A stretch of DNA of 64,000 nt from contig NZ_JAQGPL010000001.1 of the NCBI RefSeq assembly GCF_028826105.1, positions 4,924,501 to 4,988,500 on the forward strand, given 5' to 3'. Origin of the DNA: Paenibacillus humicola (GTDB lineage: Bacteria > Bacillota > Bacilli > Paenibacillales > Paenibacillaceae). The notes beneath the pieces are model-generated. The model saw only the letters and a program-made list of their open reading frames with translations. It made no database searches and was not told the DNA's origin. Of this stretch, positions 1 through 7,898 are shown piece by piece. The stretch's first letter is position 1. Each line of letters begins with the position of its first letter. The translations under genes and the position numbers were made by a program.

Positions 1-644
1 ATCGACGAGATGCCCATCGCTCCGTTCGTAATGTTGACCGGCTTCGACAGGTTGTTGAACACCAGCCGGATGATTTCGCCGAAGCCGAGCGTGACGATCG
101 CCAAATAATCGCCTTTGACCCGGAGCACCGGCAGGCCGAGCAGCACGCCGAACAAAGCGGCGATCAAGCCGCCGATCGGAATGAACAGCCAGAACCAGGC
201 CCCGCCTAGCGGAAACAGCTGGCCGGATATGAAGTTGTTCGCCTGCGGGGTGGAGAAGATGGCGTACGAATAGGCGCCGACCGCAAAAAAGGCGATAAAC
301 CCCAAATCGAGCAGCCCTGCAAAGCCCACCACGATGTTAAGGCCGAGCGCCATGGCCACATAGATGCCGCACTGCGTGACAACCTCCATATACGATTCGT
401 GGGAAGCTCCGCCCGACGCGGCAAACGGGATGACGATCAGCAGAAGCACGCCGCCGACGATCCATTTTACCCCATTCGAAAACGCCGTATAGTACAGCAG
501 CAGCAGGGAAGAGAGCAGCAGCAGGAACGACACGACCGATTTATCCGACAAATAGACGCCGAGCGCGGTAACGACGACGAACGCCGCGTAAAGCGCGGCC
601 TGCGCAAGCGGACGCTCCTTTAACAAGGTTAACCATTTTTGCAC
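1..644 (-). CDS. livM: Branched-chain amino acid ABC transporter permease, LivM type (partial)
   Basis: This is the N-terminal 214 codons of a LivM-type inner-membrane permease; the gene runs off the left edge. I chose the GTG at 644 because an AGGTG ribosome binding site lies just upstream and the start follows the livH stop by only 10 bases. The translation shows successive hydrophobic helices, then the family-typical stretch [19 protein letters not shown] near residues 105-125 and a segment [20 protein letters not shown] near residue 180. LivM pairs with LivH to form the channel of a HAAT-family amino acid importer. The ATPase genes (livG, livF) would be expected beyond the edge. The substrate cannot be read from the permease. 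Confidence 0.9.
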   Translation of the reverse strand, partial: MQKWLTLLKERPLAQAALYAAFVVVTALGVYLSDKSVVSFLLLLSSLLLLYYTAFSNGVKWIVGGVLLLIVIPFAASGGASHESYMEVVTQCGIYVAMALGLNIVVGFAGLLDLGFIAFFAVGAYSYAIFSTPQANNFISGQLFPLGGAWFWLFIPIGGLIAALFGVLLGLPVLRVKGDYLAIVTLGFGEIIRLVFNNLSKPVNITNGAMGISS

Positions 645-654
645 CGCCTGTCAC

Positions 655-1641
655 CTACACTTTCTCTTTGACCGCTCTTCCGAGCAGCCCTTCCGGCTTG
701 AAGATGAGGACGACGATCAGAATCAGGAAGGAGACGACGTCTTTATATTCCGCACCGAAGCTTCCGCCCGTTATTATGCCGAGATTCGCCGATGCGAACA
801 TCTCGATCAGACCGATGAGCAGGCCGCCGAACATGGCGCCGCGAATGTTGCCGATGCCGCCCAGCACGGCGGCGGTGAACGCTTTCATGCCGAGCGTGAA
901 GCCGATATAAGGGTCGATCGTGCCGTACTGCTGCGCGAACAGGACGCCGGTGCCGCCGCCCAAAGCGGAGCCGATAAAAAACGTCAGCGCGATCACCCGA
1001 TTGACGTTGACGGACATAAGCGAAGCCGTTTCCCGATCCTGGGCGACGGCGCGCATCGCCACGCCCCATTTGGTCCGGTTCACGAAGAAGTCGAGCCCGA
1101 TCATGAGCAGCACGGCGGCCGCAAGCACGATGACCGTATTCGTTTTAATAAACGCATCGTCGAACACATGCCAGACCGAGGACGTCGCCACCTTCAGGTT
1201 GCCTCCGTAGAGAGTGATGCCGGTGACGAGAAAATTGCCCGTCCGAAGGTCGGCGATAAAACGGACGATATCCTGCAGCAGGAACGAAACGCCGATCGCC
1301 GAGATAAACGAGATGAGCTTGGGCGCTTTGCGGAGCGGCCTGTACGCCACGCGTTCGATGCCGACCCCCATCACGCCCGTAAACAACATCGCGATCATGA
1401 AGACGAGCAGATAAGCGGTCCATCCCGGCATGCCGCCCAGCCAGCCGGCGGAGCGGAAAAGAAACAGCGCCGCCGTGCCGACGAATGCGCCGGTCATAAA
1501 GATTTCCCCGTGCGCGAAGTTGATAAATTCCAGAATCCCGTACACCATGGTGTATCCGATCGCGACGACGGCGTACACGGCGCCCAGCGCAAGCCCGTCA
1601 ACCAGTACTTGGGGGAGCGTCTGAATAATTTCCGAAATCAT
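655..1641 (-). CDS. livH: Branched-chain amino acid ABC transporter permease, LivH type
   Basis: A 328-residue integral membrane protein of the LivH family, which builds the membrane channel of a hydrophobic or polar amino acid importer together with LivM. It has about eight hydrophobic segments and the family signatures GLALGAVYAVVAIGYTMVYG near residue 17, INFAHGEIFMTGAF near residue 40, and the EAA-like loop AFTAAVLGGIGNIRGAMFGG near residue 235 that contacts the ATPase. It lies between the binding-protein gene, whose stop is 30 bases upstream, and livM, whose start is 10 bases downstream. The three are therefore one operon. Length and motifs are normal for the family. Confidence 0.95.
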   Translation of the reverse strand: MISEIIQTLPQVLVDGLALGAVYAVVAIGYTMVYGILEFINFAHGEIFMTGAFVGTAALFLFRSAGWLGGMPGWTAYLLVFMIAMLFTGVMGVGIERVAYRPLRKAPKLISFISAIGVSFLLQDIVRFIADLRTGNFLVTGITLYGGNLKVATSSVWHVFDDAFIKTNTVIVLAAAVLLMIGLDFFVNRTKWGVAMRAVAQDRETASLMSVNVNRVIALTFFIGSALGGGTGVLFAQQYGTIDPYIGFTLGMKAFTAAVLGGIGNIRGAMFGGLLIGLIEMFASANLGIITGGSFGAEYKDVVSFLILIVVLIFKPEGLLGRAVKEKV

Positions 1642-1671
1642 GCGTCAAACCCCTTTTCCAATGCCGGACAT

Positions 1672-2883
1672 TTATTTCGGATCGACCTCGGATATGAGTT
1701 CGCCCGGATATTTCGGCCCATCGAATTTGTAGATGAACACTTTCGCGAACTTGTTGTCGCCTTTGTCGTCGAAGCTGACCTTCGTTGCGACGCCCTGGAA
1801 GTCGGTCGTGGCGCGGATCGCGTCCCGCGCCTGCTCGCGGGAAGGCAGCTTGCCCCCGTTGTCGCCGATCGCCTTCTTCACGCCGTCCAGGATGACGTTC
1901 ATCGCGTCGTAAGCGTATGCCGAATAGTTCTCGGGGTTCTTCTTGAATTTCTGGGTATACTTGTCGGCCCAATCCTTGTTCGATTTGGTGATGTCCGTCG
2001 ATACCGAGCTGTACGCCACATCCGTCAATTTGTCCCCGGCGATATCGACCATGCCGGACGAGTCGATGGCGTCTCCGCCCATGATCGGCGCGGTAATGCC
2101 TTTCTCGCGGGCCTGCTTGACGATCAGGCCGCCTTCATTGTACATGCCGCCGAAGAAAATAAAGTCCGGCTTCTTGCTCAGCACCTGGTTCAGCACGCCG
2201 CTGAAGTCTTTGTCGCCGACGGTAATCCCTTCGTACCCGGAAACGGTCGCGCCGAGCCCTTTAACCGCAGTTTGGAAGCTGTCGGCAAGCCCTTTGCCGT
2301 ATGCCGTCTGGTCCTGGATAATGAAAATGTTTTTGGCGCCGGCCGTTTTCACCGCGTATTCGGCGCCCGCCGGTCCCTGGAAGTCGTCGCGCGCGACGAT
2401 GCGGTCCACCGCCTTCAGCTTGCGGTCGGTGACTTCCGTCGCCGTGCTCGCCGGGGTTACCATCGGGATCGAATATTTCTCGTAGACGACGGAAGACGGA
2501 ATCGTCACGCCGGAGTTCAGGTGGCCGAGCACGGCCAGGACCGATTTGTCCGCGCCGATCAATTCGGCGTTGGCCACTCCCTTTTTCGAGTCTCCCTGAT
2601 CGTCGTAAGGAACAAACTGCAAATCGAAGCCGAGCTGTTTAAATTCATCCTGGCGTTCCTCGAGCGCCATTTGGCCGCCGAGCTTGATCGCTTCCCCCTG
2701 AATCGAGCTGCCTCCGGACAATGGCGATTGCGAGGCTATTTTAATGACCGGCAGGCTGCTTCCGCTGCCGCCGCCGTTTCCCGCCCCCTCCGTGCCGTTC
2801 TTCCCGGAACTGCCGCATGCCGCCAGCATGGCGGCTGCGATCACCGTCACCATGGCGAGCGAGAGCCCTTTCTTCACTTTCAT
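1672..2883 (-). CDS. ABC transporter substrate-binding lipoprotein, branched-chain amino acid family
   Basis: A 403-residue extracellular solute-binding protein of the periplasmic-binding type I (LivJ/LivK-like) family. The start at 2883 follows an AGGAGGGG site; a longer reading frame upstream is repeat-derived and was rejected. A signal peptide ends in the lipobox LAAC, with lipidated Cys23, followed by a Gly/Ser-rich linker. The mature part opens with IKIASQSPLSGGSS and contains GPAGAEYAVKTAGAKNIFII and QTAYGKGLADSF, typical of this fold. It heads the operon binding protein-livH-livM. Members bind Leu/Ile/Val but also amides, urea and other amino acids, so the ligand is open. The neighbouring GlnKL-like regulator makes an amide ligand worth testing. 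Confidence 0.92.
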   Translation of the reverse strand: MKVKKGLSLAMVTVIAAAMLAACGSSGKNGTEGAGNGGGSGSSLPVIKIASQSPLSGGSSIQGEAIKLGGQMALEERQDEFKQLGFDLQFVPYDDQGDSKKGVANAELIGADKSVLAVLGHLNSGVTIPSSVVYEKYSIPMVTPASTATEVTDRKLKAVDRIVARDDFQGPAGAEYAVKTAGAKNIFIIQDQTAYGKGLADSFQTAVKGLGATVSGYEGITVGDKDFSGVLNQVLSKKPDFIFFGGMYNEGGLIVKQAREKGITAPIMGGDAIDSSGMVDIAGDKLTDVAYSSVSTDITKSNKDWADKYTQKFKKNPENYSAYAYDAMNVILDGVKKAIGDNGGKLPSREQARDAIRATTDFQGVATKVSFDDKGDNKFAKVFIYKFDGPKYPGELISEVDPK

Positions 2884-2931
2884 CTTGTTCCCCTCCTGAA
2901 ATTCATTTCGAAGGACGAAGCGCGGGCCGCA

Positions 2932-2985
2932 GGCGCCAAGACTGCCGCAAGCGCGAAGGCTGCCGCGGGGGCCAGGACTGCCGCC
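2932..2985. repeat. Three imperfect 18-nt tandem repeats in the leader of the binding-protein gene
   Basis: Three adjacent 18-nt units (2932-2949, 2950-2967, 2968-2985) share the core pattern GCGccAAGaCTGCCGCg on the plus strand. They lie 50-100 bases upstream of the binding-protein start and are very GC-rich compared with the flanking AT-rich promoter region. I do not know a function; a role in the mRNA leader or simple slippage expansion are both possible. Confidence 0.6.
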
Positions 2986-3163
2986 GGCTTGACCCTGCAT
3001 TTCGCCTTTCAACGGTCATCTGTACGGCCGGCACGACCGATTTCCGCGTAATATGTATGTCATGGTGATGTTTTATTATATTACTTACGCTGTTAACAGA
3101 GACCTTTCTCTTATAAAATAAAGCACACCCTACAAAAACTTACAGAATCCTACACATAGGCGC

Positions 3164-3197
3164 AAAAAAAATGTGCGATACCTTCAAGGCACCGCAC
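3164..3197 (-). terminator. Intrinsic terminator of the glnKL-like operon
   Basis: On the minus strand a 12-bp stem (GTGCGGTGCCTT pairing with AAGGTATCGCAC through two G-U pairs, 2-nt apical loop) is followed by eight consecutive T residues. It lies about 110 bases past the response-regulator stop and before the binding-protein promoter region, separating the two operons. Confidence 0.85.
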
Positions 3198-3308
3198 CCG
3201 TGTAATAACCGTTTGTTCCGCTTTACTCTTGTTTTGCGCGTTTAAAACGACGGACTCGCTCCCGGCGTTGGAGAAGCTGACATCGCCGCTTGATGCGCAT
3301 CCTTCTTC

Positions 3309-4208
3309 TTATGTCCTCATTTTTTCGAGCGTTTCCAGGAAGAGTACCTGCACGAACTTTTTAATATTGACCTTTCCTTTGTCCGGATGCGGCTCCTCGT
3401 CCATCGCCCTCATCTTCATCCGGACGTCCTGAAAATCGAAATAGAGCGGCGCATAATGCTCGAATTTCGGATTGCTGTAATCGGTGAGACCGATGGACGC
3501 CAAATTCGTCAGCGCCGCCATGACGGTCCGGCGAATCCGCTGTTCGATCGCCTTGCTCTCCTTCTCGATGTCGCCCCTGCTTTGCTTATATTTGCGAGCC
3601 GCGGCTTCGTACAGTTCTTTCAAAGGCGGAAAATCGGACGTTCGCTCCTCCATGCGCAAGGCCAAATACTCGATAATGGCGACAATTTCTTTGCTGCCGT
3701 TTTCGCCGAGAATGCCAAGGTCCATCAAAATCGGACTGACCGTATCGCGCACGGTCCGCGCTTTGGGAAGCGGCGTTTGCTCCGCATCGCCGAATGCCGA
3801 AAGCGCCCGCTTGATTTCATAAAGGTGCCGTTCGTAGCGCCGCTGCTCGTTCACCTTCGCCAATACCGAGACCACTTCCACGCGATTGATCGGTTTATGG
3901 ATAAAAAACTCGATACCGGTCTGGTACGCCTGGCCGACCATCTCTTTGTTCTCGACCTGCGAAATCATGATGAATTTGCCGCGAAAGCCGTTCTCCTTCA
4001 GCTGCGCGACCGTCTCGATACCGTCCTGGTCGGGCATGAGCAGATCGATCAGCACAATGTCCGGTATCCGGTTCAAAATCGTCCGGACGCCTTCTCTCCC
4101 GCCCGCCGCCGCCCCGACTACATCGCCGAGCAGGGAATCCTCGATAATATGCTGCAGCATTTGCCTGCTTACCGCATCATCGTCAACAATCGCGAACGTA
4201 GACGTCAC
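3309..4208 (-). CDS. glnL: Response regulator, GlnL (YcbB) family
   Basis: A 299-residue response regulator. The receiver domain (about residues 1-120) shows the acidic pocket VDDD near residues 8-11, phosphoacceptor Asp55 in LIDLLMPDQDG and the conserved Lys in FIHKPINR. The C-terminal half (about 150-290) matches the YcbB DNA-binding domain known from Bacillus GlnL rather than an ordinary HTH. GTG at 4208 is the start: it follows AAGGAGGG by 8 bases and overlaps the kinase stop by four bases (GTGA), so the two are translationally coupled. In Bacillus subtilis, GlnKL controls glutamine uptake and degradation genes. The next operon here is an amino-acid-type ABC importer, which is a plausible target by position only. 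Confidence 0.85.
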   Translation of the reverse strand: MTSTFAIVDDDAVSRQMLQHIIEDSLLGDVVGAAAGGREGVRTILNRIPDIVLIDLLMPDQDGIETVAQLKENGFRGKFIMISQVENKEMVGQAYQTGIEFFIHKPINRVEVVSVLAKVNEQRRYERHLYEIKRALSAFGDAEQTPLPKARTVRDTVSPILMDLGILGENGSKEIVAIIEYLALRMEERTSDFPPLKELYEAAARKYKQSRGDIEKESKAIEQRIRRTVMAALTNLASIGLTDYSNPKFEHYAPLYFDFQDVRMKMRAMDEEPHPDKGKVNIKKFVQVLFLETLEKMRT

Positions 4209-5443
4209 CGCGCTGGCCCTCCTTGTAAAAAACGGATTTTGGGAAGACGGACGACAAATTGCGCGCCGCCGGATTTGCCTGCCGGCCCCACGCCGATGCT
4301 TCCGCCGAAAGTCTCGACGATATCGCGCACATGAGAGAGACCGATTCCGGTTGCCGCAATTCCCTCCTCGTTGAACTTTGTCGTAAAACCCGGCTCGAAA
4401 ATGATGCCGCGAAGCTCTTCTGGAACCCCCAGGCCCGAATCCGTCACGACAAAAACCAGCTCGCGCTCTTCTTCCAGCACCTGAAGGCCGACGGTTCCCT
4501 GCTTCCGGATCGCTTCGACCGCATTCGCCACCAGATTGTTCAGCACGGTAAGCAGCGGAATGAAATTCGGCGTCTGGAAGTCCGCATCGCCTTCCGCTTC
4601 GATAATAATTTTCTTCCTCAGCATTTCCCCGTATTCGCGGTTTCCTTTGATCACGAAGCGAACCACTTCGGAATACGTGAGACCGACCGTAAATTCGCTG
4701 TCGTACAGCTTCATAAGGCCCGCCAATATTCGCTGGGAGTCCTTCTTGACCTCGTGGATTTGCTGCGAGATGCCGAGCGCCTGCGAGCTGTAGACGGTCA
4801 GGCGGTCTTCCTTCAGCCTGCGGTACAGGTCGAAGCTGCTCGCGGTAATCCGCTCGATCGTATCCATCGATTTTTTCAAATAAAAGGTTTCCCCGTACAA
4901 ACCGGCGCCGACGCTCAGCATTTGCTCCATTCTTTTCTCCTGCTCGGCATGAAGGACGCGCATCTGGCTGACCGAAATGCTGCTGAACAGACCGATGACG
5001 AAGTAGCTGCGCACCAGCGCGATCATGAGCAAATAAAACCATTCGTGCAAATAAAACCGGTGAGTGCCCAGCAGAATGCCGCGCAAAAACAGCTCGGTCA
5101 AATTGGCGATGAAATCGATCGCCGCGATCAGGCCGCCGAGCGCCAGAGGCTCAAGCCGGTCCAGCCTTTTTTGGATCAGGCTCAGCCCGGCGGCATATAC
5201 GAAATAATACGCGCCGGCCGCGACGCTGTTTTGCACGACCGCGTTCGCGATACCGGTGACCACGCCCGTTTTGATATAAGACAAGTGCCGCATGAACAGC
5301 AGGAAGAGCAAAAACGTGCTGACGCCGAGCCCGATGCGAAAAAAGTCGCCTTGAAACGGATTGATTTTGAATTCAGCGCCAACGGCCGTCGCTGCCGCGA
5401 CCATTCCCATTTGCAGCTTTTCGTTCTTAACCAGACCGTGCAT
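4205..5443 (-). CDS. glnK: Sensor histidine kinase, GlnK (YcbA) family
   Basis: A 412-residue membrane histidine kinase partnering the downstream response regulator. Residues about 35-155 form four or five hydrophobic helices. The phosphorylated His is His230 in QQIHEVKKDSQRI. The ATP-binding domain has the N box NNLVANAVEAI near 302, G1 DSGLGVPEE near 335 and G2 TGIGLSHVRD near 365. Family members sense glutamine or a related signal. The start is uncertain. The best ribosome site (AGGGAGGGG) and a good promoter point to ATG 5474, which opens only a 6-codon frame ending at 5454. Removing one base of GGG 5461-5463 would fuse that start to the kinase as MSVNRHERRR. ATG 5443 has a poorly spaced site. 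Confidence 0.85.
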   Translation of the reverse strand: MHGLVKNEKLQMGMVAAATAVGAEFKINPFQGDFFRIGLGVSTFLLFLLFMRHLSYIKTGVVTGIANAVVQNSVAAGAYYFVYAAGLSLIQKRLDRLEPLALGGLIAAIDFIANLTELFLRGILLGTHRFYLHEWFYLLMIALVRSYFVIGLFSSISVSQMRVLHAEQEKRMEQMLSVGAGLYGETFYLKKSMDTIERITASSFDLYRRLKEDRLTVYSSQALGISQQIHEVKKDSQRILAGLMKLYDSEFTVGLTYSEVVRFVIKGNREYGEMLRKKIIIEAEGDADFQTPNFIPLLTVLNNLVANAVEAIRKQGTVGLQVLEEERELVFVVTDSGLGVPEELRGIIFEPGFTTKFNEEGIAATGIGLSHVRDIVETFGGSIGVGPAGKSGGAQFVVRLPKIRFLQGGPAR

Positions 5444-5509
5444 CCTTCTTCGCTCATGCCGGGTTAACAGACATAATTCCCCTCCCTTGTCTCTTTTTTG
5501 ATGATAAAT

Positions 5510-5538
5510 ATTCTAACATTTCGCTAACATGATTTGAA
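5510..5538 (-). promoter_or_regulatory. Candidate sigma-A promoter of the glnKL-like operon
   Basis: Minus strand TTCAAA (5533-5538) and TAGAAT (5510-5515) are separated by 17 bases. A start near 5503 would leave a leader of about 30 nt before the strong ribosome site and ATG at 5474, which supports translation beginning at 5474 rather than 5443. Confidence 0.5.
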
Positions 5539-5699
5539 GACTTATTCACGGTATTGAACGCAGCGCGAATTGTGAAGGCGAATTTCGAAAGGATAAGCGG
5601 CGGAAGTGTGCAGAAGGATTTTGTTTGGGCGAAAAGAGTCTGCCTGCCGGCAAACTTTTTCATCGGCTTCGGCTGCTATTCGAATGAAAATGTTTTGCG

Positions 5700-5741
5700 G
5701 AGCTTTTTCTCCATCGACCTCGGCCGAAAGAGAAAAAGCTC
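5700..5741 (-). terminator. Hairpin terminator after the 5751-6767 hydrolase gene
   Basis: GAGCTTTTTCTC (5700-5711) pairs perfectly with GAGAAAAAGCTC (5730-5741), a 12-bp stem starting 10 bases past the hydrolase stop. The T-run is inside the stem, so it is a less classical intrinsic terminator. It could act in both directions. Confidence 0.5.
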
Positions 5742-5750
5742 GTTTTGATG

Positions 5751-6767
5751 TTAGGACCATACGCGCCGAAACCAGTCGTAAGCGACATTTCCGGATATTT
5801 CGTGGACGCCCTCGAACAGGTCCAGCTCTACTTTTTCTTCCCGGCCCAGCAGCTTGTATACGCTCTTGATCGTTTCGTACGCTTTCAGCGTCGCGTCGAC
5901 CGGGAAGATCGGATCCCGGCTGCCGGCTTCGATCAAAAGAGGTCTCGGCGCGATCAGGCCGAGCAGATCCGGCATTTCGGCCGCCAGCGACAAGCCCGGC
6001 ACATAATTATCGACACAGTGATGAATGGACAGGATGCTCGCCCGGAACGTATTCGTAAAACCGCTTACAACCGCAGCCGTAATGCGCGGGTCGACCGCGG
6101 CCGCAAACGAGCAGACCAGCCCTCCGCCGGAAATTCCCATACATCCGATTCGATCCGCGTCCACGTCCCCGCGCGACCGCAAATAATCGACGCAGCGCAG
6201 CGTCTCGTAGACCCGGTAACCGGCCATCGTCCGGCCCATGGCCAGGAGGAAGGTCGAGAGACGATGGCAGGAGTTCGGCGATTGTGCCTCCTCCGCCAGC
6301 TTCCGGTCGCCAAAGCCCAATAACTCCGGCGCCACCGTGATATAGCCCCTCCTCACGAGCTCGACGGCAAAATTTTTCTGGTACCCAGGGTCTCCGGTCT
6401 TTTTCTCGCCGTTCTCGGTCAAGCCCACGATATCTTTGCTGCCGTAGCCGTGGCCGTGGCAGGCGATGACGGCTTCCGAACGGGCGCCGCGCTTCTTCGG
6501 GACGAGCACGTAAACCGGCATGAAGAGCCCCGGGAAGGTCTGGATCTGAATCCGCTCCCGCGTATATTCGCCGCAATCCTCGGATTCGATCACCTCCGGG
6601 GAAAGATCGGGAGCCTCCGAAGGAAATCCGCCCAGCAGGCTTACAAACCGGTGCCGCAGGCGCTCTCTCCACACATTCCATTCCTCTCTCGAGGTGACGC
6701 GGTCCAAGCTTTCGGAAGGCGTCACGCTCTCGTACAGCTTCTCCATATATCGGTCCGGACTCCACAT
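5751..6767 (-). CDS. Alpha/beta hydrolase (dienelactone hydrolase / acetyl-xylan-esterase-like)
   Basis: A 338-residue cytosolic alpha/beta hydrolase, no signal peptide. The oxyanion-type motif CHGHGYGSKD lies near residue 105. The nucleophile elbow is GCMGISGGG with Ser213; the likely acid Asp285 is in AGSRDPIFP and the His322 in EGVHEISG, so the triad is complete. The spacing resembles the large esterases of the Abhydrolase_7 / AXE1 group that de-acylate sugars or xenobiotics. ATG 6767 was chosen because GGAGGG precedes it by 6 bases; a GTG five codons upstream lacks a site. It stands alone between a hairpin terminator and a divergent gene, so its substrate is not indicated by context. Confidence 0.8.
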   Translation of the reverse strand: MWSPDRYMEKLYESVTPSESLDRVTSREEWNVWRERLRHRFVSLLGGFPSEAPDLSPEVIESEDCGEYTRERIQIQTFPGLFMPVYVLVPKKRGARSEAVIACHGHGYGSKDIVGLTENGEKKTGDPGYQKNFAVELVRRGYITVAPELLGFGDRKLAEEAQSPNSCHRLSTFLLAMGRTMAGYRVYETLRCVDYLRSRGDVDADRIGCMGISGGGLVCSFAAAVDPRITAAVVSGFTNTFRASILSIHHCVDNYVPGLSLAAEMPDLLGLIAPRPLLIEAGSRDPIFPVDATLKAYETIKSVYKLLGREEKVELDLFEGVHEISGNVAYDWFRRVWS

Positions 6768-7066
6768 TTCAGGTCCCTCCACGGTACAGAATGACGATCC
6801 TTATTAAGAGATTCGGGACGCACGCCCGATTCCCTTCGTAAATTCATGTTTTCCTTGGCTTGCACAGGCGGAAGGCCGCGGCCGCGCTTAGCCGCCGCAG
6901 GCTTGACGCTTGACTTGAGGCTCTGGTAAAATCCATGAAAATGGTTCGGACAACCCCGTGATCTGCAGGAGGCGCGGGGCATTCGGCATGGAGACCGGAA
7001 CGGATGCCGCAGGGCCTGCTCTGCAGGCCGCTTGTATACGTCATCTCACGATGAGGAGGACCGCTT
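6768..7066. other. Divergent intergenic region with a leader hairpin
   Basis: About 300 bases between the divergent hydrolase and the Lys/Arg-rich gene. I see no convincing ORF. A perfect 7-bp hairpin with a 3-nt loop (GGCCTGC-tct-GCAGGCC, 7013-7029) lies 37 bases before the ATG at 7067, in what is probably the leader of that gene. No clear -35/-10 pair was found. Confidence 0.4.
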
Positions 7067-7852
7067 ATGCCGAGGCAGCGCAAGGAAAACAAATCCTTGC
7101 TCGAGGAGCTCCGAAAAACGCTGCATTCGCTTACGAAACCGAAACGGGCGCCTAGAAAGGCCCGGAAACGGAAAACCGGCACGGCCGGGAAAACGGCGGG
7201 CGCCGCCTCCGCGCCGGACAACGCCCGCGAGCTGCAGGTGAAGCTGGAGAAAAATTTAGCCCGTAAAATGAACCAAGATATGCAGAAAATGAAACGGGAT
7301 ATGGAGCAGCGGCTCCTGAAGAAGCTGTCCAAAGAGTCAGGCGGCCGAAAAAAGGCGGAAACCGCCGGCAAAAAAACAAACGGGCGTAAAACCGCCGAAC
7401 CCGCCGCCGGAAGCAAAAAATCCCGTTTCAAAAAAGCAGCCCCTTCGCCCTCCAGGACCGCAGTACGCGTATATCGGCCGGAATCGGACTGCACCTTGTT
7501 AAAGCTTCTCGTTTTGTCCGACCGTCATGACCGGAAGGTGGTCGTCGGCTACGAGGTCCTGGATACGAGCACCCAGGTCATCTGGGGCGTCGATATTCAT
7601 GAAGGCGCACGGCTGGCCCGGAACAAGAAGATCCGGGATACGAAAGCCAGAAGCCGCAAAGCCGGCAGCGAACGGCAGTATTATTTGGTTCATACTGCGG
7701 ACGATGCGCTCTATTATTCGGATGCATATGCGAAAGCGGCGATCGAAGAGGGGAAGCTGACCGTCGTCAATTACACGGCCGGACTCGCCGAAGCCGTCAG
7801 AAACGCCTATGAAGCAGGTTATACGAACAATAGCGAATGGCCCGGCATATAA
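7067..7852 (+). CDS. Hypothetical protein with Lys/Arg-rich N-terminal half
   Basis: A 261-residue protein I do not recognise. ATG 7067 follows GAGGAGG by 6 bases, a convincing start. Residues 1-130 are extremely basic and low in complexity (runs such as KPKRAPRKARKRK and KKSRFKKAAP) with a predicted helical, possibly coiled-coil stretch around 55-90 (LEKNLARKMNQDMQKMKRDM). Residues about 135-255 look like a compact globular domain beginning LLKLLVLSDRHDRKVVVGYEV. There is no signal peptide or membrane helix. The basic arm suggests contact with nucleic acid, polyphosphate or spore components, but this is inference from composition only. It is flanked by unrelated single genes. Confidence 0.75.
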   Translation: MPRQRKENKSLLEELRKTLHSLTKPKRAPRKARKRKTGTAGKTAGAASAPDNARELQVKLEKNLARKMNQDMQKMKRDMEQRLLKKLSKESGGRKKAETAGKKTNGRKTAEPAAGSKKSRFKKAAPSPSRTAVRVYRPESDCTLLKLLVLSDRHDRKVVVGYEVLDTSTQVIWGVDIHEGARLARNKKIRDTKARSRKAGSERQYYLVHTADDALYYSDAYAKAAIEEGKLTVVNYTAGLAEAVRNAYEAGYTNNSEWPGI

Positions 7853-7898
7853 CCTCTCGTTTCACGGGCGGACGGAGCGAACGGATTATTCCCGCTGC

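Noticed and set aside
1168..3051. Long plus-strand open frame of about 627 codons
   Set aside because: It is antisense to livH and the binding-protein gene. High GC leaves the opposite frame open; the protein is Arg/Asp/His-rich without any domain and has no ribosome site.
4208..5042. Frame joining a long N-terminal extension to the response regulator
   Set aside because: The extension is an out-of-frame reading of the kinase gene. GTG 4208 with AAGGAGGG and a 4-base overlap is the real start.
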